From JBJMQS01 sp045802605 (GTDB lineage: Bacteria > Planctomycetota > Planctomycetia > Gemmatales > Gemmataceae), in contig JBJMQS010000020.1 in assembly GCA_045802605.1 (NCBI GenBank), positions 124,001 to 188,000 of the forward strand: a stretch of 64,000 nt of DNA. Reading direction: 5' to 3'. The position numbers and the translations under genes were made by a program. Of the stretch, positions 1 through 10,200 are shown in pieces. Position 1 is the first letter of the stretch. Each line of letters starts with the position of its first letter. Under the pieces are notes generated by a model. That model did not search any database, was not told where the DNA came from, and saw nothing but the letters and a program-made list of their open reading frames with translations.

Positions 1-18
1 GCCTCGCGCTAACCAAAT

Positions 19-2028
19 TTACGCCCTCAATGCGAAGTCCGCCCGGTCGAGCCGGAAGTTGCGGTTATAGAACGGGTCGCCCTCGGCCAATTCCCGCGCC
101 CAGGTTCGCTGGAACAATTCGAACTCGCGCTCGAACCGTTTTCGTTTCGCCGGGTCATCTTCGTAGCCACGGGTCTTCGATTCTAAATGATACAACTGCG
201 CCTCGGGAGTCCACAACACGCGATACCCGCACGCACGGACTCGCATACCGTAGTCCACGTCGTTGTACGCCAGCACGAAGCGCTCATCAAACCCGCCGGC
301 TTCCGCGAACACCTCGCGCCGCGTCATTAAGCAGGCGCCGGTGACAGCCGCGACGTTCTGCACCAGCCGCAGCCGGTCCTGATAGCCGGCCGCGTCGCCG
401 GGGAATCGCAGATGGGCATGCCCCGCGACACCGCCCATTCCGAGCACCACCCCGGCGTGCTGCACGGTACCGTCGGCGTACAGCAACTTCGCGCCGACCG
501 CACCGATCTCGGGCCGGACCGCATGAGCGACTAGAGCTTCTAACCAATCCGGATGAATGGCCTGTACGTCATTGTTGAGGAACAGCAGCACGCTACCCCG
601 AGCGTGAGCTGCGCCGAAGTTATTGACGGCCGAATAATTAAATGGTCGGTCCCACTTGAGCAGCCGGACGTGCGGCTTCTGGGTCAACTCGCGGTAATAG
701 GCGAAGGTGTCCTCGTGCGTGCTGCCGTTCTCCAGCACCAGCACTTCGAAGTTGGCGTAGGTCGATTGCTCCAAGGATTCAATCACGCCGTGCAGCAACT
801 GGGCCGCGTCGCGGTTCGGGATGAGCACACTCACGAGCGGTTGCTCGCGCAGATGGTAGGCCACCCGATACATGCCCGGCCTCTCAGCCGGGTGCACGGT
901 ACCGGCGGTCTCCGTGCGTTGCAGATGCTCAGCCAGCGCCTTACGGCCCGCTTCCACGAGATACTGCTTGCTCGCCGTGTTGGCGGCCGTCGATTGTTGG
1001 TGCAGTCGCCAGTGATAGAGCACCTGCGGGATATGAACGATCTCCCGGGCTTCCTCGCTCGCCCGCAACACCAGGTCGTAATCCTGTGCGCCGTCGAAGC
1101 CGGGCCGAACGCCGCCGAGCCGAGTGAGCAACTCGCGCGATAGCACCAACAAATGGCAAACGTAGTTATGCGTTCGCAACAAATCCGGCGACCAACCCGG
1201 CTTGAAGCACGGATCGACCCGCTGGCCCGATTCATCGAGCTTGTCTTCATCCGAGTAAACAAAGTCCGCGCCCGGCCGGCGGTTCAACTCGGCCACCACC
1301 GCATGCAACGCGCACGGCGCGAGCCGATCGTCGTGATCGAGGAATGCAACCTGATCCCCGGTCGCCAACTCAATCGCCGCATTGGTATTGCCGGCGATCC
1401 CACGATTGGAGTCAAGAAAGGCGACACGGATGCGCGCATCCGTCGTGAATCGCTGGAGCATTGGCCGAACATACGGAGCCGAGCTCGCCCCGTCAGCAAT
1501 GCACAACTCCCAGTGGGCGTAAGTCTGCGCCAGCACCGACGCGATCATCTCCTCCAGAAACAGCGCCGGCGTGTTGTAAACGGGAACGACAATCGAAATC
1601 TTCGGCCGCCGAGAAAAGGCCGTCGCGCGCTGCTTGCCCAATTCCGCCGCGTTCGGCTCGTGGGCCGCCATCCACCGCGCATATTGAAACTGATCGAGCG
1701 CAACGTGCGTTCCTTCGTCGCCGGCCGACATGTCAGCCAGATTCCGCCCGGTGAGCCGTTGCACACCGCGGACTAGCGACCGCGCAACGCTCCGCATCGC
1801 CCGCCGGCGGCGCGAATGCCGCGGCAAAATCTTGTCGGTGACCTTGGCGACGAGATGCGCGAGTTTGTAGGCGTGCGCGGATTGCAGATCCGTCAGTACC
1901 GCATGCGCCTGATCGAGTTGTTCATTACGGCGAAAAAGCGCCGATTCGAGTTGAGCGATCCGCCGCGCGGCCGAGCTTTCATCCCAGCCCGGTGCAGCCA
2001 GCGGCAGAAGCACCGGTTCGTCGATCAT
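19..2028 (-). CDS. tandem family 2 glycosyltransferase
   Basis: Two-domain GT2 glycosyltransferase (669 aa), expected to transfer sugars from nucleotide-sugar donors in the cytoplasm. Residues ~20-65 look like a coiled-coil helix, followed by a basic stretch. The first GT-A domain starts near residue 143 (ISIVVPVYNTPA) and has DHDD as its DxD metal/donor motif; the second starts near residue 395 (VSVLIPNRDAAQLLHG) with an NND at the equivalent place. No signal peptide or membrane helix is visible. Tandem GT2 proteins usually sit in capsule or O-antigen loci, but no partner gene is visible; an operon could continue left of the window. The start is the ATG at 2028. Donor and acceptor cannot be told from sequence. 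Confidence 0.9.
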   Translation of the reverse strand: MIDEPVLLPLAAPGWDESSAARRIAQLESALFRRNEQLDQAHAVLTDLQSAHAYKLAHLVAKVTDKILPRHSRRRRAMRSVARSLVRGVQRLTGRNLADMSAGDEGTHVALDQFQYARWMAAHEPNAAELGKQRATAFSRRPKISIVVPVYNTPALFLEEMIASVLAQTYAHWELCIADGASSAPYVRPMLQRFTTDARIRVAFLDSNRGIAGNTNAAIELATGDQVAFLDHDDRLAPCALHAVVAELNRRPGADFVYSDEDKLDESGQRVDPCFKPGWSPDLLRTHNYVCHLLVLSRELLTRLGGVRPGFDGAQDYDLVLRASEEAREIVHIPQVLYHWRLHQQSTAANTASKQYLVEAGRKALAEHLQRTETAGTVHPAERPGMYRVAYHLREQPLVSVLIPNRDAAQLLHGVIESLEQSTYANFEVLVLENGSTHEDTFAYYRELTQKPHVRLLKWDRPFNYSAVNNFGAAHARGSVLLFLNNDVQAIHPDWLEALVAHAVRPEIGAVGAKLLYADGTVQHAGVVLGMGGVAGHAHLRFPGDAAGYQDRLRLVQNVAAVTGACLMTRREVFAEAGGFDERFVLAYNDVDYGMRVRACGYRVLWTPEAQLYHLESKTRGYEDDPAKRKRFEREFELFQRTWARELAEGDPFYNRNFRLDRADFALRA

Positions 2029-2100
2029 GACGCGCCTCGCGGAAAGCCGCCGTTGTAACCCAAATCCGTGAAACTGGGCAAGGGGAACTAGGTGGCGAGT

Positions 2101-2176
2101 GGCGGTCCAGCGGACCGCGATACCTTAGCCCAGGCCGTTTAGGCCTGGGCTAAGGTATGCGGTCCGTTGGACCGCC
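2101..2176. repeat. large inverted repeat, terminator-like
   Basis: Arms 2101-2136 and 2142-2176 are complementary except for about one mismatch and one extra base, with a 5-nt loop. The inner part pairs TTAGCCCAGGCC with GGCCTGGGCTAA, and the outer part is a GGCGGTCC/GGACCGCC pairing. It sits between the start of the glycosyltransferase and the tRNA, so it is not at a gene end; it is more likely a dispersed palindromic element than a dedicated terminator. Confidence 0.7.
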
Positions 2177-2279
2177 GACGCTCGCAACGCCAAACCGACT
2201 TCATTGTTCACCACCCCACCACCTCGCCACCTCACCACCCCGCTCCGCCCGCGAACGCGACTACCGAATGCCTGTCTCT

Positions 2280-2285
2280 TACAAT
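2280..2285 (+). promoter_or_regulatory. possible -10 box of the tRNA-Ser gene
   Basis: TACAAT lies 12 nt before the first base of the tRNA, as expected for a sigma-70 -10 element. No convincing TTGACA-like -35 box is visible at the usual spacing, so this is a weak call. Confidence 0.3.
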
Positions 2286-2297
2286 GTCTGAGCCGCC

Positions 2298-2384
2298 GGA
2301 GGGGTGGCAGAGTGGTCGAATGCATCGGTCTTGAAAACCGACATACGGGCAACCGTATCGCGGGTTCGAATCCCGCCCCCTCCG
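2298..2384 (+). tRNA. tRNA-Ser (anticodon UGA)
   Basis: An 87-nt class II tRNA folds by eye: acceptor stem GGAGGGG (2298-2304) with CCCCTCC (2377-2383) and discriminator G2384; anticodon stem TCGGT/ACCGA with loop CTTGAAA, anticodon TGA at 2332-2334; a long variable arm (ATACGGGCAACCGTAT region); T stem GCGGG/CCCGC with loop TTCGAAT at 2365-2371. The long variable arm and TGA anticodon identify serine. The 3' CCA is not encoded. It decodes UCN, mainly UCA. Confidence 0.96.
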
Positions 2385-2538
2385 CTCCCATTCGCTTCCA
2401 ATTGGACCGATTTTGCCGATTAGGCACGCGCTTTCGAACGTGCTGAAATTCGTTTTTTGACCAACGCTCAGAATTAAGCAACACTAGAAATGGAGTTTTC
2501 GTTTGCGGGTGTGACACACCCCCAGCGATTCAGGAAAT

Positions 2539-3057
2539 ATGGATATCAGCGGATCTATTCTGGGAATTCCCTTCTTCGCCTTTTGGGCCGGGGCGGTCGC
2601 CGCCGTGGGCCTGGGCTCGTTCTTCGCTCGCCGATGGATGACGTCGCGGCCCAACCAAGGGACAGACGAAACTCCGATCATCACGCTCGACAGCCAAAAA
2701 GAACACCACGACCGCGAAAACTCTGAGTTTTGGGAAGCACCCGCCACCAAGCCGGATGATCGCCGCAACGTGCCGCGCCGCGAGGGCAATCCCACCCGCG
2801 TGCAAATGGTCGGCCCCGACGGCCGCCAACGTCAGCACGGCCTCGTGCTCGATCGCAACAGCGGCGGCATGCGGCTCGCCATCGAACGGCCACTTGTCTC
2901 CGGTAGCCAGTTGCTCCTGCTCGCGGAGAACGCACCGCAGGGCACACCCTGGGTCAAAGCCACTGTTTGCTGGACCAAGACCGACGGCAAACACCACGAA
3001 GTCGGCGTCCGCTTCGCCGAACAGGTCCCCTGGAATATTCTTCTATTGTTTGGTTAA
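2539..3057 (+). CDS. membrane-anchored PilZ-domain protein
   Basis: Protein of 172 aa with one N-terminal membrane segment (residues ~7-30) and a C-terminal PilZ domain. The c-di-GMP binding signature is visible: the RxxxR-type motif (RRNVPRREG, about residues 73-81) and the second motif as DRNSGGMRL (canonical [D/N]xSxxG). Family knowledge: PilZ domains bind cyclic di-GMP and relay it to motility, exopolysaccharide or gene control. The partner is unknown, since no diguanylate cyclase or phosphodiesterase lies in the window. The gene faces the amidohydrolase at 3149-3970, and its stop codon lies in the 42-bp inverted repeat that separates them. Confidence 0.8.
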   Translation: MDISGSILGIPFFAFWAGAVAAVGLGSFFARRWMTSRPNQGTDETPIITLDSQKEHHDRENSEFWEAPATKPDDRRNVPRREGNPTRVQMVGPDGRQRQHGLVLDRNSGGMRLAIERPLVSGSQLLLLAENAPQGTPWVKATVCWTKTDGKHHEVGVRFAEQVPWNILLLFG

Positions 3058-3165
3058 GACAAAAAACATTAACCGCAGAGAACGCAGAGAGCGCTGAAAA
3101 AGCCAAAACCTGAATTGGTTTGCTCAGCGCTCTCTGCGTTCTCTGCGGTTAATGTTTTTTGTCTT
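3056..3165. terminator. perfect 42-bp inverted repeat between convergent genes
   Basis: Arms 3056-3097 and 3124-3165 are exact reverse complements (42 bp) separated by 26 nt. The left arm holds the last two bases of the PilZ gene's stop codon; the right arm supplies the last codons (…LEDKKH) and stop of the amidohydrolase on the other strand. The inner sequence CCGCAGAGAACGCAGAGAGC is of a kind often dispersed in planctomycete genomes. The position suits a bidirectional terminator, but the length and perfection suggest an inserted palindromic element. Confidence 0.85.
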
Positions 3166-3970
3166 CCAGCAAGTACAACTTCGCGAACTCCTCCACCGCT
3201 GTCGCCACTTTCGTGGCCGTGTCCTTGACCTTCTCCCGCACCCGATACTCCGTGCCGAACTCGCACTGGATCGCATCAATCGCATGCACCGTGTGGCTAC
3301 CGTAGGTCATGACGATGTGGCCACCCGTGAAGCTGGACTTCTCCCGGCTCTCGTCGCGCGGATAAACCTTGCACCCGGCCGTCTCCAACAATCCGAAGAA
3401 ACTCTTCGGCCCGTTCTGCGCCGCGGGCCCGAATCGCTGCGTGAGCAACGTGACCGTCTTGCCGTTCTGAGTGCCGCGAAAGATCGTGTCTGTGGCCGCG
3501 ACCTGCCCGTGAAGATCCAAGAGCAGCCCGCGACCATAGTTCTTCTGCACCGCCCGGCAATATTGCGCCAGTGCCGTGTGATACGCCTCATACGCCGGCT
3601 TGGCCTTCGGATCCTCAAACGCCAACTCGGCCGGGCGATTCGCGTCCGCATACTTGCGATGAAACTTCGCTACGACGAGGTAAGGTCGTTTGCCCATCCG
3701 CTTTTCAATGGCATCGGCCAGCGCAATCGCCAACTCCTCGGTGCCCGTATCCCGCGCCGTGACAAACTTCCCCGGCCCCCGCTCCAGCGCATCGCCCTTG
3801 CGCTCCGCCACCCCCGGTATCGCCTGATCGCCCCCATGCGGCGCGGAAAGAATGATCGGCAACTTGCCTTCGGACACGAGGACGAGGGGATGCGGCGCAG
3901 GCTCAGCCCCGAGGCCATATGACCCAAAGAGTACGACAGATAAGGCTTTTAAGAATTTCATTCGCTTCAT
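3149..3970 (-). CDS. exported N-formylglutamate amidohydrolase-like protein
   Basis: Protein of 273 aa with a signal peptide (KFLKALSVVLFGSYGLGAEP). The mature part has the pattern of the N-formylglutamate amidohydrolase/HutG superfamily: ILSAPHGG (~40-47), DTGTEELA (~76), FHRKYADANRP (~103-113) and LLLDLHGQ (~149-156), with His/Asp/Asn residues that would form a zinc site. Family members hydrolyse N-formyl or related amide bonds of small molecules. Export suggests a periplasmic or surface substrate rather than histidine catabolism, and no hut gene is nearby. The start could be the ATG at 3970 or the in-frame ATG at 3961; neither has a strong ribosome binding site. The last residues are encoded by the inverted repeat at 3124-3165. 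Confidence 0.7.
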   Translation of the reverse strand: MKRMKFLKALSVVLFGSYGLGAEPAPHPLVLVSEGKLPIILSAPHGGDQAIPGVAERKGDALERGPGKFVTARDTGTEELAIALADAIEKRMGKRPYLVVAKFHRKYADANRPAELAFEDPKAKPAYEAYHTALAQYCRAVQKNYGRGLLLDLHGQVAATDTIFRGTQNGKTVTLLTQRFGPAAQNGPKSFFGLLETAGCKVYPRDESREKSSFTGGHIVMTYGSHTVHAIDAIQCEFGTEYRVREKVKDTATKVATAVEEFAKLYLLEDKKH

Positions 3971-4103
3971 GATATATGCAGCTAGCGTAATCAGACGGAG
4001 GTTTCACATGACGTCCGTTATGTGGCCCTTGCCCACCGTGATACAATCGTCCAATGGTCTCCATCTCGCGTTGATTCATCCAAAGTAGCGCCCGGAGTTT
4101 TCC

Positions 4104-6590
4104 ATGTCAGTGAAGAGTTCCGCCCGGTTTCGGCACCGATTTTGTCCTGTGTTAGAGACCTACGAGACCCGGATTGCACCAGCTAACGCAACATTCTCTT
4201 CGGGAGTGTTGGGGATTACGTTCACCGCCACCGATAACACTCCAGAAAGCGTGACAATTACCAACAACGGTGGCATCGCGTTAACCGGGGACATTTCTGG
4301 CGCAGTCAACGTCTTCGGGGTCAACCGCATTGTTGTGCACGACTCGGGGCCGGGCGATAATCAAAGTCTTACGTTTGCAGGAAGTTCGTCGTTTGTCTTG
4401 AGTGGTGGACTGAGCATAGTAAGTGTCGAACACGTGACAGTCACTGACTCGATCCATGTGACGGGGTCGAGCAGCCTATCGATCTCGACACCGAGATCGA
4501 TAATCCTAGCAGCTACTCTGTCAACCGCATCCGGTTTCCTTGATCTCAGTGCGAATCAGCAGGCGGCGAAGAGCCATGGCAATTTCACTGGCGTCACCAT
4601 TGACGGCGCCACCGTAAGCACCGCTAGCGGCTCACTGAGGATTTTTAGCGTGGGCGGTGACAGCGGTCTCGATTGCAACGGAATCAAGTTGATAAACAAC
4701 GCCAAAGTTATCGGGGGCGCGGCAAGCTCTCAGCAATTTTTGTTTCTGTATGGGGTAGGTGGCGCATCTCCTGACGGATCGGCCTGTGGGGTTTACGTCG
4801 GTCAATCGAGCACCGTAACGTCGACGGGTGGTGAGGTAATCGTAACTGGAGAGGGCGCATATTCTGGAGGCGCCGGCAACAACGACGGCATCGTGGTTAC
4901 TAATGCATCGACGATCACAGCCGGGGGACCGGGATCCGTCAGCGTGCATGGAAACGCGGGTGGCCCAGGTGTCGTCCCCTCGTACGGCGTCGAATTATTG
5001 AACAGCACAATTGCGTCCTCTGGAGGAGCCATTAGTGTAAGCGGTTATGGAGGACACACAGGCAATGTCGGGCTCGTCTTAGGAGCTAACAGCTCAATTA
5101 CGGGTCCGACCAGCAATTCGATTACTTTGGACGCTGATACCATTGCGATTGACCCCACAAACACAAATATCAATGTAGGTGTAGGAACTGTGACATTTGT
5201 TCCGCTGAATGATAGCGAAGCCATTGATCTGGGCTTGGCGTCTGCCTCCCATGATGCACTCTTACTCACGGATGCCGACTTTAGTCATATCACTGCGGGT
5301 ACGTTGCAAATCGGTACGAATCTATGTCAACTGATATCTGTGAACGGCGACATTAGCCGAGGTGGATCCGCAATCAAGTTATTTTCTACCGGTTCAATTA
5401 CACTGGCAGCGGGCCTCAACGCAGTTAGTGGTGCGATAGTTCTTGACGCCGGTGGTTCGATTTCACAAACAGCTGGCACTATTCAAACTAGCGGCGTACT
5501 TACGGTGCAAGCAGGGCAAACCGCGACGTTTGACGCGTCCAACAACAAAGCTGGAACGCTCGTAGTTCCCGTTGGGGTCACCGCCATTGTCAATGGTTCG
5601 TTTGACCCTGCCGGATTGGTTCAAATTGATGGAGCGCTCCGTGGGTCCGGCTCGGTGGGCACGCTTACGGTGACGAATACAGGACGTATAAGTCCAGGTA
5701 CCGGACTCGGCATTTTTGGCTCCGGAAATCTGGCGCTCAATTCGAATTCCGCCGTCGAAATCGAATTGAGCGGCGCCAGTGCTGGAGCCAGCTACGACCA
5801 ACTGACGGTCAAGGGTACGGTTCAACTCGGAGGAGCATCACTATTCGTGTCACTAGGAGTCGCGCCGACGGCAAACCAAGTGTTGAAGATCATTGATAAT
5901 GATGGAACGGACGCCATCAGCGGAACTTTCAATGGTCTTTCGGAAGGCGCGCTTATTAACATTGATGGCGTTAACTTCGCCATTAGCTACAACGGCGGCA
6001 ACGGCAATGACGTGACCTTGACGGCACCCCAGGTAGTGCCAGCACTATCGTCTCCCACAGTTCTGTCAGCCACTTTGGGAGATGGGACTAACCAACGATC
6101 GGCCGTGAAGCAGGTTGTGGTCGAGTTTTCGGAGCCAGTTACGTTTTCGGGGGCGGTTGCAAATGCCTTTAAGCTATCGCGCAGTGCGAGCAGCATTAGT
6201 GCCGGTCAGGTAGGTGATGTCGCACTTGTCGCATACCCTGCGTTTGGTCCAACGAAGTCCGTGACAATAACCTTTTCGGGGAACCTAACCGATCCGGGGA
6301 ATTCACTCAAGGATAGTGTCTACAATTTTACGATCGACGCTGCACAAGTCGCGGGTGGCAGGCTTGACGGCGGAAGCGGATCTGGAAGCAACTACGTCGT
6401 TGTGGGCTCGACCGCGAACCGCTGGTATCGTTTGTTCGGAGATGGCAACGGAGATGCAACAGTTGACCAAAATGATTACATAAGTCAAGCAGTTTCAGGT
6501 GGGGCGAGTTATTTTGATTTCGATAACTCTGGCGATGTAGATCAAGTCGATTATCTAGAGTTTCGAAATCGCATCGCTGGCGTGCCGTGA
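4104..6590 (+). CDS. giant exported beta-strand-repeat protein with C-terminal dockerin
   Basis: Protein of 828 aa beginning with a variant of the planctomycete export motif (PVLETYETRIAPANA, ~12-26) instead of a classical signal peptide. The middle is low-complexity, Gly/Ser/Thr-rich beta-solenoid sequence; GTFNGLSEGALINIDGVNF (~612-630) resembles the end of beta-strand-repeat passengers. Residues ~660-770 form an Ig-like module related to the one at the C-termini of the two giant proteins downstream. The last ~55 residues are a dockerin type I pair (FGDGNGDATVDQNDY and FDNSGDVDQVDYLEF), calcium-binding loops that would dock to cohesin-like partners. Codon use is visibly richer in A/T than in its neighbours. 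Function beyond surface location is unknown. Confidence 0.85.
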   Translation: MSVKSSARFRHRFCPVLETYETRIAPANATFSSGVLGITFTATDNTPESVTITNNGGIALTGDISGAVNVFGVNRIVVHDSGPGDNQSLTFAGSSSFVLSGGLSIVSVEHVTVTDSIHVTGSSSLSISTPRSIILAATLSTASGFLDLSANQQAAKSHGNFTGVTIDGATVSTASGSLRIFSVGGDSGLDCNGIKLINNAKVIGGAASSQQFLFLYGVGGASPDGSACGVYVGQSSTVTSTGGEVIVTGEGAYSGGAGNNDGIVVTNASTITAGGPGSVSVHGNAGGPGVVPSYGVELLNSTIASSGGAISVSGYGGHTGNVGLVLGANSSITGPTSNSITLDADTIAIDPTNTNINVGVGTVTFVPLNDSEAIDLGLASASHDALLLTDADFSHITAGTLQIGTNLCQLISVNGDISRGGSAIKLFSTGSITLAAGLNAVSGAIVLDAGGSISQTAGTIQTSGVLTVQAGQTATFDASNNKAGTLVVPVGVTAIVNGSFDPAGLVQIDGALRGSGSVGTLTVTNTGRISPGTGLGIFGSGNLALNSNSAVEIELSGASAGASYDQLTVKGTVQLGGASLFVSLGVAPTANQVLKIIDNDGTDAISGTFNGLSEGALINIDGVNFAISYNGGNGNDVTLTAPQVVPALSSPTVLSATLGDGTNQRSAVKQVVVEFSEPVTFSGAVANAFKLSRSASSISAGQVGDVALVAYPAFGPTKSVTITFSGNLTDPGNSLKDSVYNFTIDAAQVAGGRLDGGSGSGSNYVVVGSTANRWYRLFGDGNGDATVDQNDYISQAVSGGASYFDFDNSGDVDQVDYLEFRNRIAGVP

Positions 6591-6779
6591 TCTCGGAAAA
6601 AGGTCGCCGTGGGCGAAAACCACATGCATTTCGATTTGCCAGACCAAAACAATCTGGACTCCGGGCGGCGCTCTGAAACCATTCAACACGCTTTATCAAG
6701 TGGCAAACATCCGCATCAATTCCGCTCGCGGGGGGATTTACTCATCGGAAACGAACCCAATCGCAACGTAACAGAGACA

Positions 6780-7232
6780 TCACCCCGGCTGCAAATTCCC
6801 CAAATGATGCGCGCAATGAATCATGTGCAGTTGCCGCCATTGGTCGGGGGTGAGGTGGCCGAAGAAGGGTGAGTCTTGCAGCTCGCCTTGGTGGGCTTCC
6901 AACCGATCGAGCGCGGTATTCAATCGTGCGACGGATTTCGCCAGATCAATGTCGGGTGCGGGCAGAGGCTTCTGTGGCGTGAAGACGCCGGCTTTCATTC
7001 GACCTGAGCCGAGGATGCGCTTCAGCACCATCCGGCCAAACAGGAATTTGAAAATCCACGGCACCTTGAATTGGTGTCCGTCGAGCGAGCCCTCGATGAA
7101 GTACGCCAAATGGTCGCACGTCTGCGCGAGGTTCCAGTTGCCGCCCGGCTTGTAGCCGGCTTGCAATCGCGCAAGCTCAGCTTTCACCTCCCGCGGCGAC
7201 TCGAATTTCAGCTCGCGCTTCTCCGTCGTCAT
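6780..7232 (-). CDS. DUF1569 (DinB-like) protein
   Basis: Protein of 150 aa matching DUF1569, a branch of the DinB/YfiT four-helix-bundle fold: NWNLAQTCDHLAYFIEGSLDG (~32-52) with a conserved metal-type His, and LHMIHCAHHLGNLQ near the C-terminus with more His residues. Members of the fold use three His to bind divalent metal and act as thiol-dependent transferases or unknown enzymes. The ATG (7232) overlaps the stop of the upstream 1636-aa gene by 4 nt (ATGA), so translation is probably coupled, though no functional link to a surface protein is known. Convergent with the dockerin gene ending at 6590; the 189-nt gap between them holds nothing I recognise. Confidence 0.8.
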   Translation of the reverse strand: MTTEKRELKFESPREVKAELARLQAGYKPGGNWNLAQTCDHLAYFIEGSLDGHQFKVPWIFKFLFGRMVLKRILGSGRMKAGVFTPQKPLPAPDIDLAKSVARLNTALDRLEAHQGELQDSPFFGHLTPDQWRQLHMIHCAHHLGNLQPG

Positions 7233-10200
7233 ACGATCGCACCGATGTTGTTGCGGAATAGCAGGTAATCCGTCTGATCGACATCGCTATCCTGATTGGA
7301 GTCATACGCGATATTCACCCCGCCGGCGACGGCATTGCGGAAGAGCAGGTAGTCGTTCTGATCAACCGTGCGGTCGCCGTTGCCGTCGCCAAACAGACAG
7401 AAGATCATTGCATCCGGCGTGAAGTAAGTTTCGCCTCCGGGCGCGACCACACCATCGGCGTTTCCATCCAAGCCGCCCAGCGGGCTCGTCAACTGACCGC
7501 CAATGACTTTCAAAGTGTAGGCACCCGCTGGCAAGGAGCCGAAATTAGGCGAGCCCGGCGCAAACGTCAGCGTGACCACAGTGAAGCCGGCGTTGTCGAT
7601 CTTCGATGCAATCAGCGGATACGAATTGCCGCTGACGTTATTCGTCAGTTGGAACGCTGCCGCGGTGCCATTGGGGAAATCGACGTGGCCATTGAAGCCA
7701 ACCGTCAGGCTGTAGACCCGTGATCGCTGCGTCGAGCCGTCGTTGATCTGCACGCTGGCCACTTGCAATGTTGGTGCTTGATTGATGACAACGAGGTCTT
7801 CGATCCCGGTGTACGAAATCGGAGCGAAACTCTGAATTCGCAGATCACCCGGATGCAGCACGGTGGCAGCGTGTCCCTGGGCATCGACAACTAAACGATC
7901 GCCTGGCCCACTGACCTGCCCGCCGCCGTCAATGGAACGAGGAACAGAAAGGCCTTTGATAATGAAGAAGTCATCCAAGGGGCTGCCGGTCGCATTCTCG
8001 AACTGACCGCTCAATTGCAGGTCGCAACCGGGAGCGAAGGTTTGCACGGCCGAGGAGTCCGTGTTCACAGTGACGCCGACGCCGGCGTGCGAGAAATCCA
8101 GCCGGTCGTTGCCGCTGGCGTCGCCGACGGGCTCGGGCTGACCGGTCACCGAAAAGAGCTTGTACTTGGCGTTGAACATGTAGACGTCATCGCCCGCGCC
8201 GCCGTTCATCGCCGCGACGCCGGGCCCAAGGACTAGCGTGTCATTGCCGGCCCCCCCTTGGAGGGTGGCTGAAGCGTTCACCGGCGCATCGTTGCCATCC
8301 AAAAGGTATCCCGAATGAGTGAGCGTGGCCGATCCGGCGGTGGTCATCGTGTCGACACCACCATTGCCGAAGACCTGCAAATTTTCCGCGTCCCCGGGAG
8401 TGATGGCCGCCGTGTTGATGGTGCACGAATCATTCCCTGGCGTCAGGATGACTTGAACTAAGCGGTTGCCGACGACGAGCGGGAACACAGGTTCAGTCGA
8501 AAACGAGCCGGTGGTTACTTTGGTGTTCTTACCGATCTTGGTGATGCTCGTAGTGGGATCTAACGTTTGAATGATAACGTTGGCGGAATAGGTCTTGTCC
8601 TCGATGGTATCCATGCTCAAGCAACGTATGCTGAACCGTTCGTTGGTGATGTCGCGCGTTGTGCCATCGCTGAACGTCCCCGTCGCGGTGAGTTGGAAGC
8701 CTTCAATCGAAGAAGCATCATGGGCACCGCCGACGATTCTGGTCGATGCGCACTGTCCGGGCAGAGCGAACGCAATCAGCCGGTCGTTGCCGGTGCCGCC
8801 AAAGACGTTAATGTCTCCGCCCAAACGATCCAATCCCGAAGACATGTCAATCGTGATCTGATCATCCACGCCATCGCGGCCATAGATGAATAGCGTTGTT
8901 CCAGGAAATGCGAAGGTCACCGACTGGCTAGCGACCACCGCGCCTTGGGCATCTTTCACAACTACGCTGTTGGTCGGCGCGTCGTACGCCACGGTAACCG
9001 CCGTCGTTGTGGATACGCTCAACTGGAATGTGTAGGAGTGATGTCGCGAAGTTGTAAATACGTCTTCAAAGCCGTTGGTGTCGCCGGCGACGATGTTGGT
9101 TGCATCCGTGGAAAAATCGAGACAGTCTCCCGTCGAGCCAAGAATGCCGCGCTTGGCGTTGCTATCCCCTGGCTGATTCGTTTCGGAAACGGAGATACAA
9201 ATTGATGGTCGGCGATTGTCTTTGCCGTCGTAGCAATCCTTAACCCAGTTTTGAATCTTGCCATTACCCGGACCGGCGGTGGCATAATCGGTCGGGCTCG
9301 ACCACACGCAAGTGAATCCGGTGCCGCTCAAACTCGGTGCGCGATTGTTGGAGCCCCACGAACTCGCGCCTATCGTGTCGAGCCGCTCGGAAGACAGAGG
9401 TACGCCAGCTTTGAGCACATAGCGATACATGCCGTCGCTCGCCGGACTGGCGATGCCGCTGATGAGGTTCGACGCCGATGAACTAAAGGCGACATGTGAC
9501 CCATCAATACTCATGGCCGGAGCGTCATTCGTAGTTCCCGCCGGACTGGCGCCGTCCGCCATCGCGGTGTGAGCGAAATTGGTGCTCAACGGAGTGACCG
9601 CACCCGTGGTGGCATTGATCAACACCACGTCCCGGCTGCCGTTCGTATCAGGTATGCCGACCATGTTGCTGAGATTGGTGGCAGTCCAAAGGACCACGTT
9701 GCTGCCATCGAGCGAAACGGTCAACCCGCCGGTGAAGCTCCCGGTGACGGCCGGGCCTTCCCACTTGACTGGATATCCTTGTATGAACTCCGCAACATGC
9801 CAACCGGGTGTCGGCGGCGCGCCGGCGTTGGTTGCGTCCGTGACATAGGCGATGGTGTAGCCGGCATACCCGTCCCCATTCATGTCGGCGACGATCACGC
9901 CTTTGTTGCACGTTTGGCTCGGCACGAGACCCGGAACCACGCTCACGCACTGGTTATCGACTGAGTCCCAATGCTGGATAGGTCGCACCTTGTACAGATC
10001 GGGCTCGTCGTTGTTGTCGCTCAGGCCGGCAATGAGATTGGTAGCCGAGCTTTGATAAATCGCGAACTGGCCATCGCCGGAGATGTGCGGATCGAACGAC
10101 CCGAAATTGCCGGTGGTCAACGTGCCCGTGCCGCTGACATAGGCCGACAAACAATAGGTGCGGCCAAGCCAAGTGTCGCGCATGAATATGTCTGTGCCGC

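Noticed and set aside
2204..2446. Plus-strand ORF of 80 aa through the tRNA
   Set aside because: It runs through the tRNA itself and has no protein-like composition.
2125..2517. Minus-strand ORF of 130 aa with GAEGAGFEPAIRLPVCRF
   Set aside because: It is the antisense reading of tRNA-Ser and its flanks; this type of spurious peptide recurs in annotations opposite Ser-tRNA genes.
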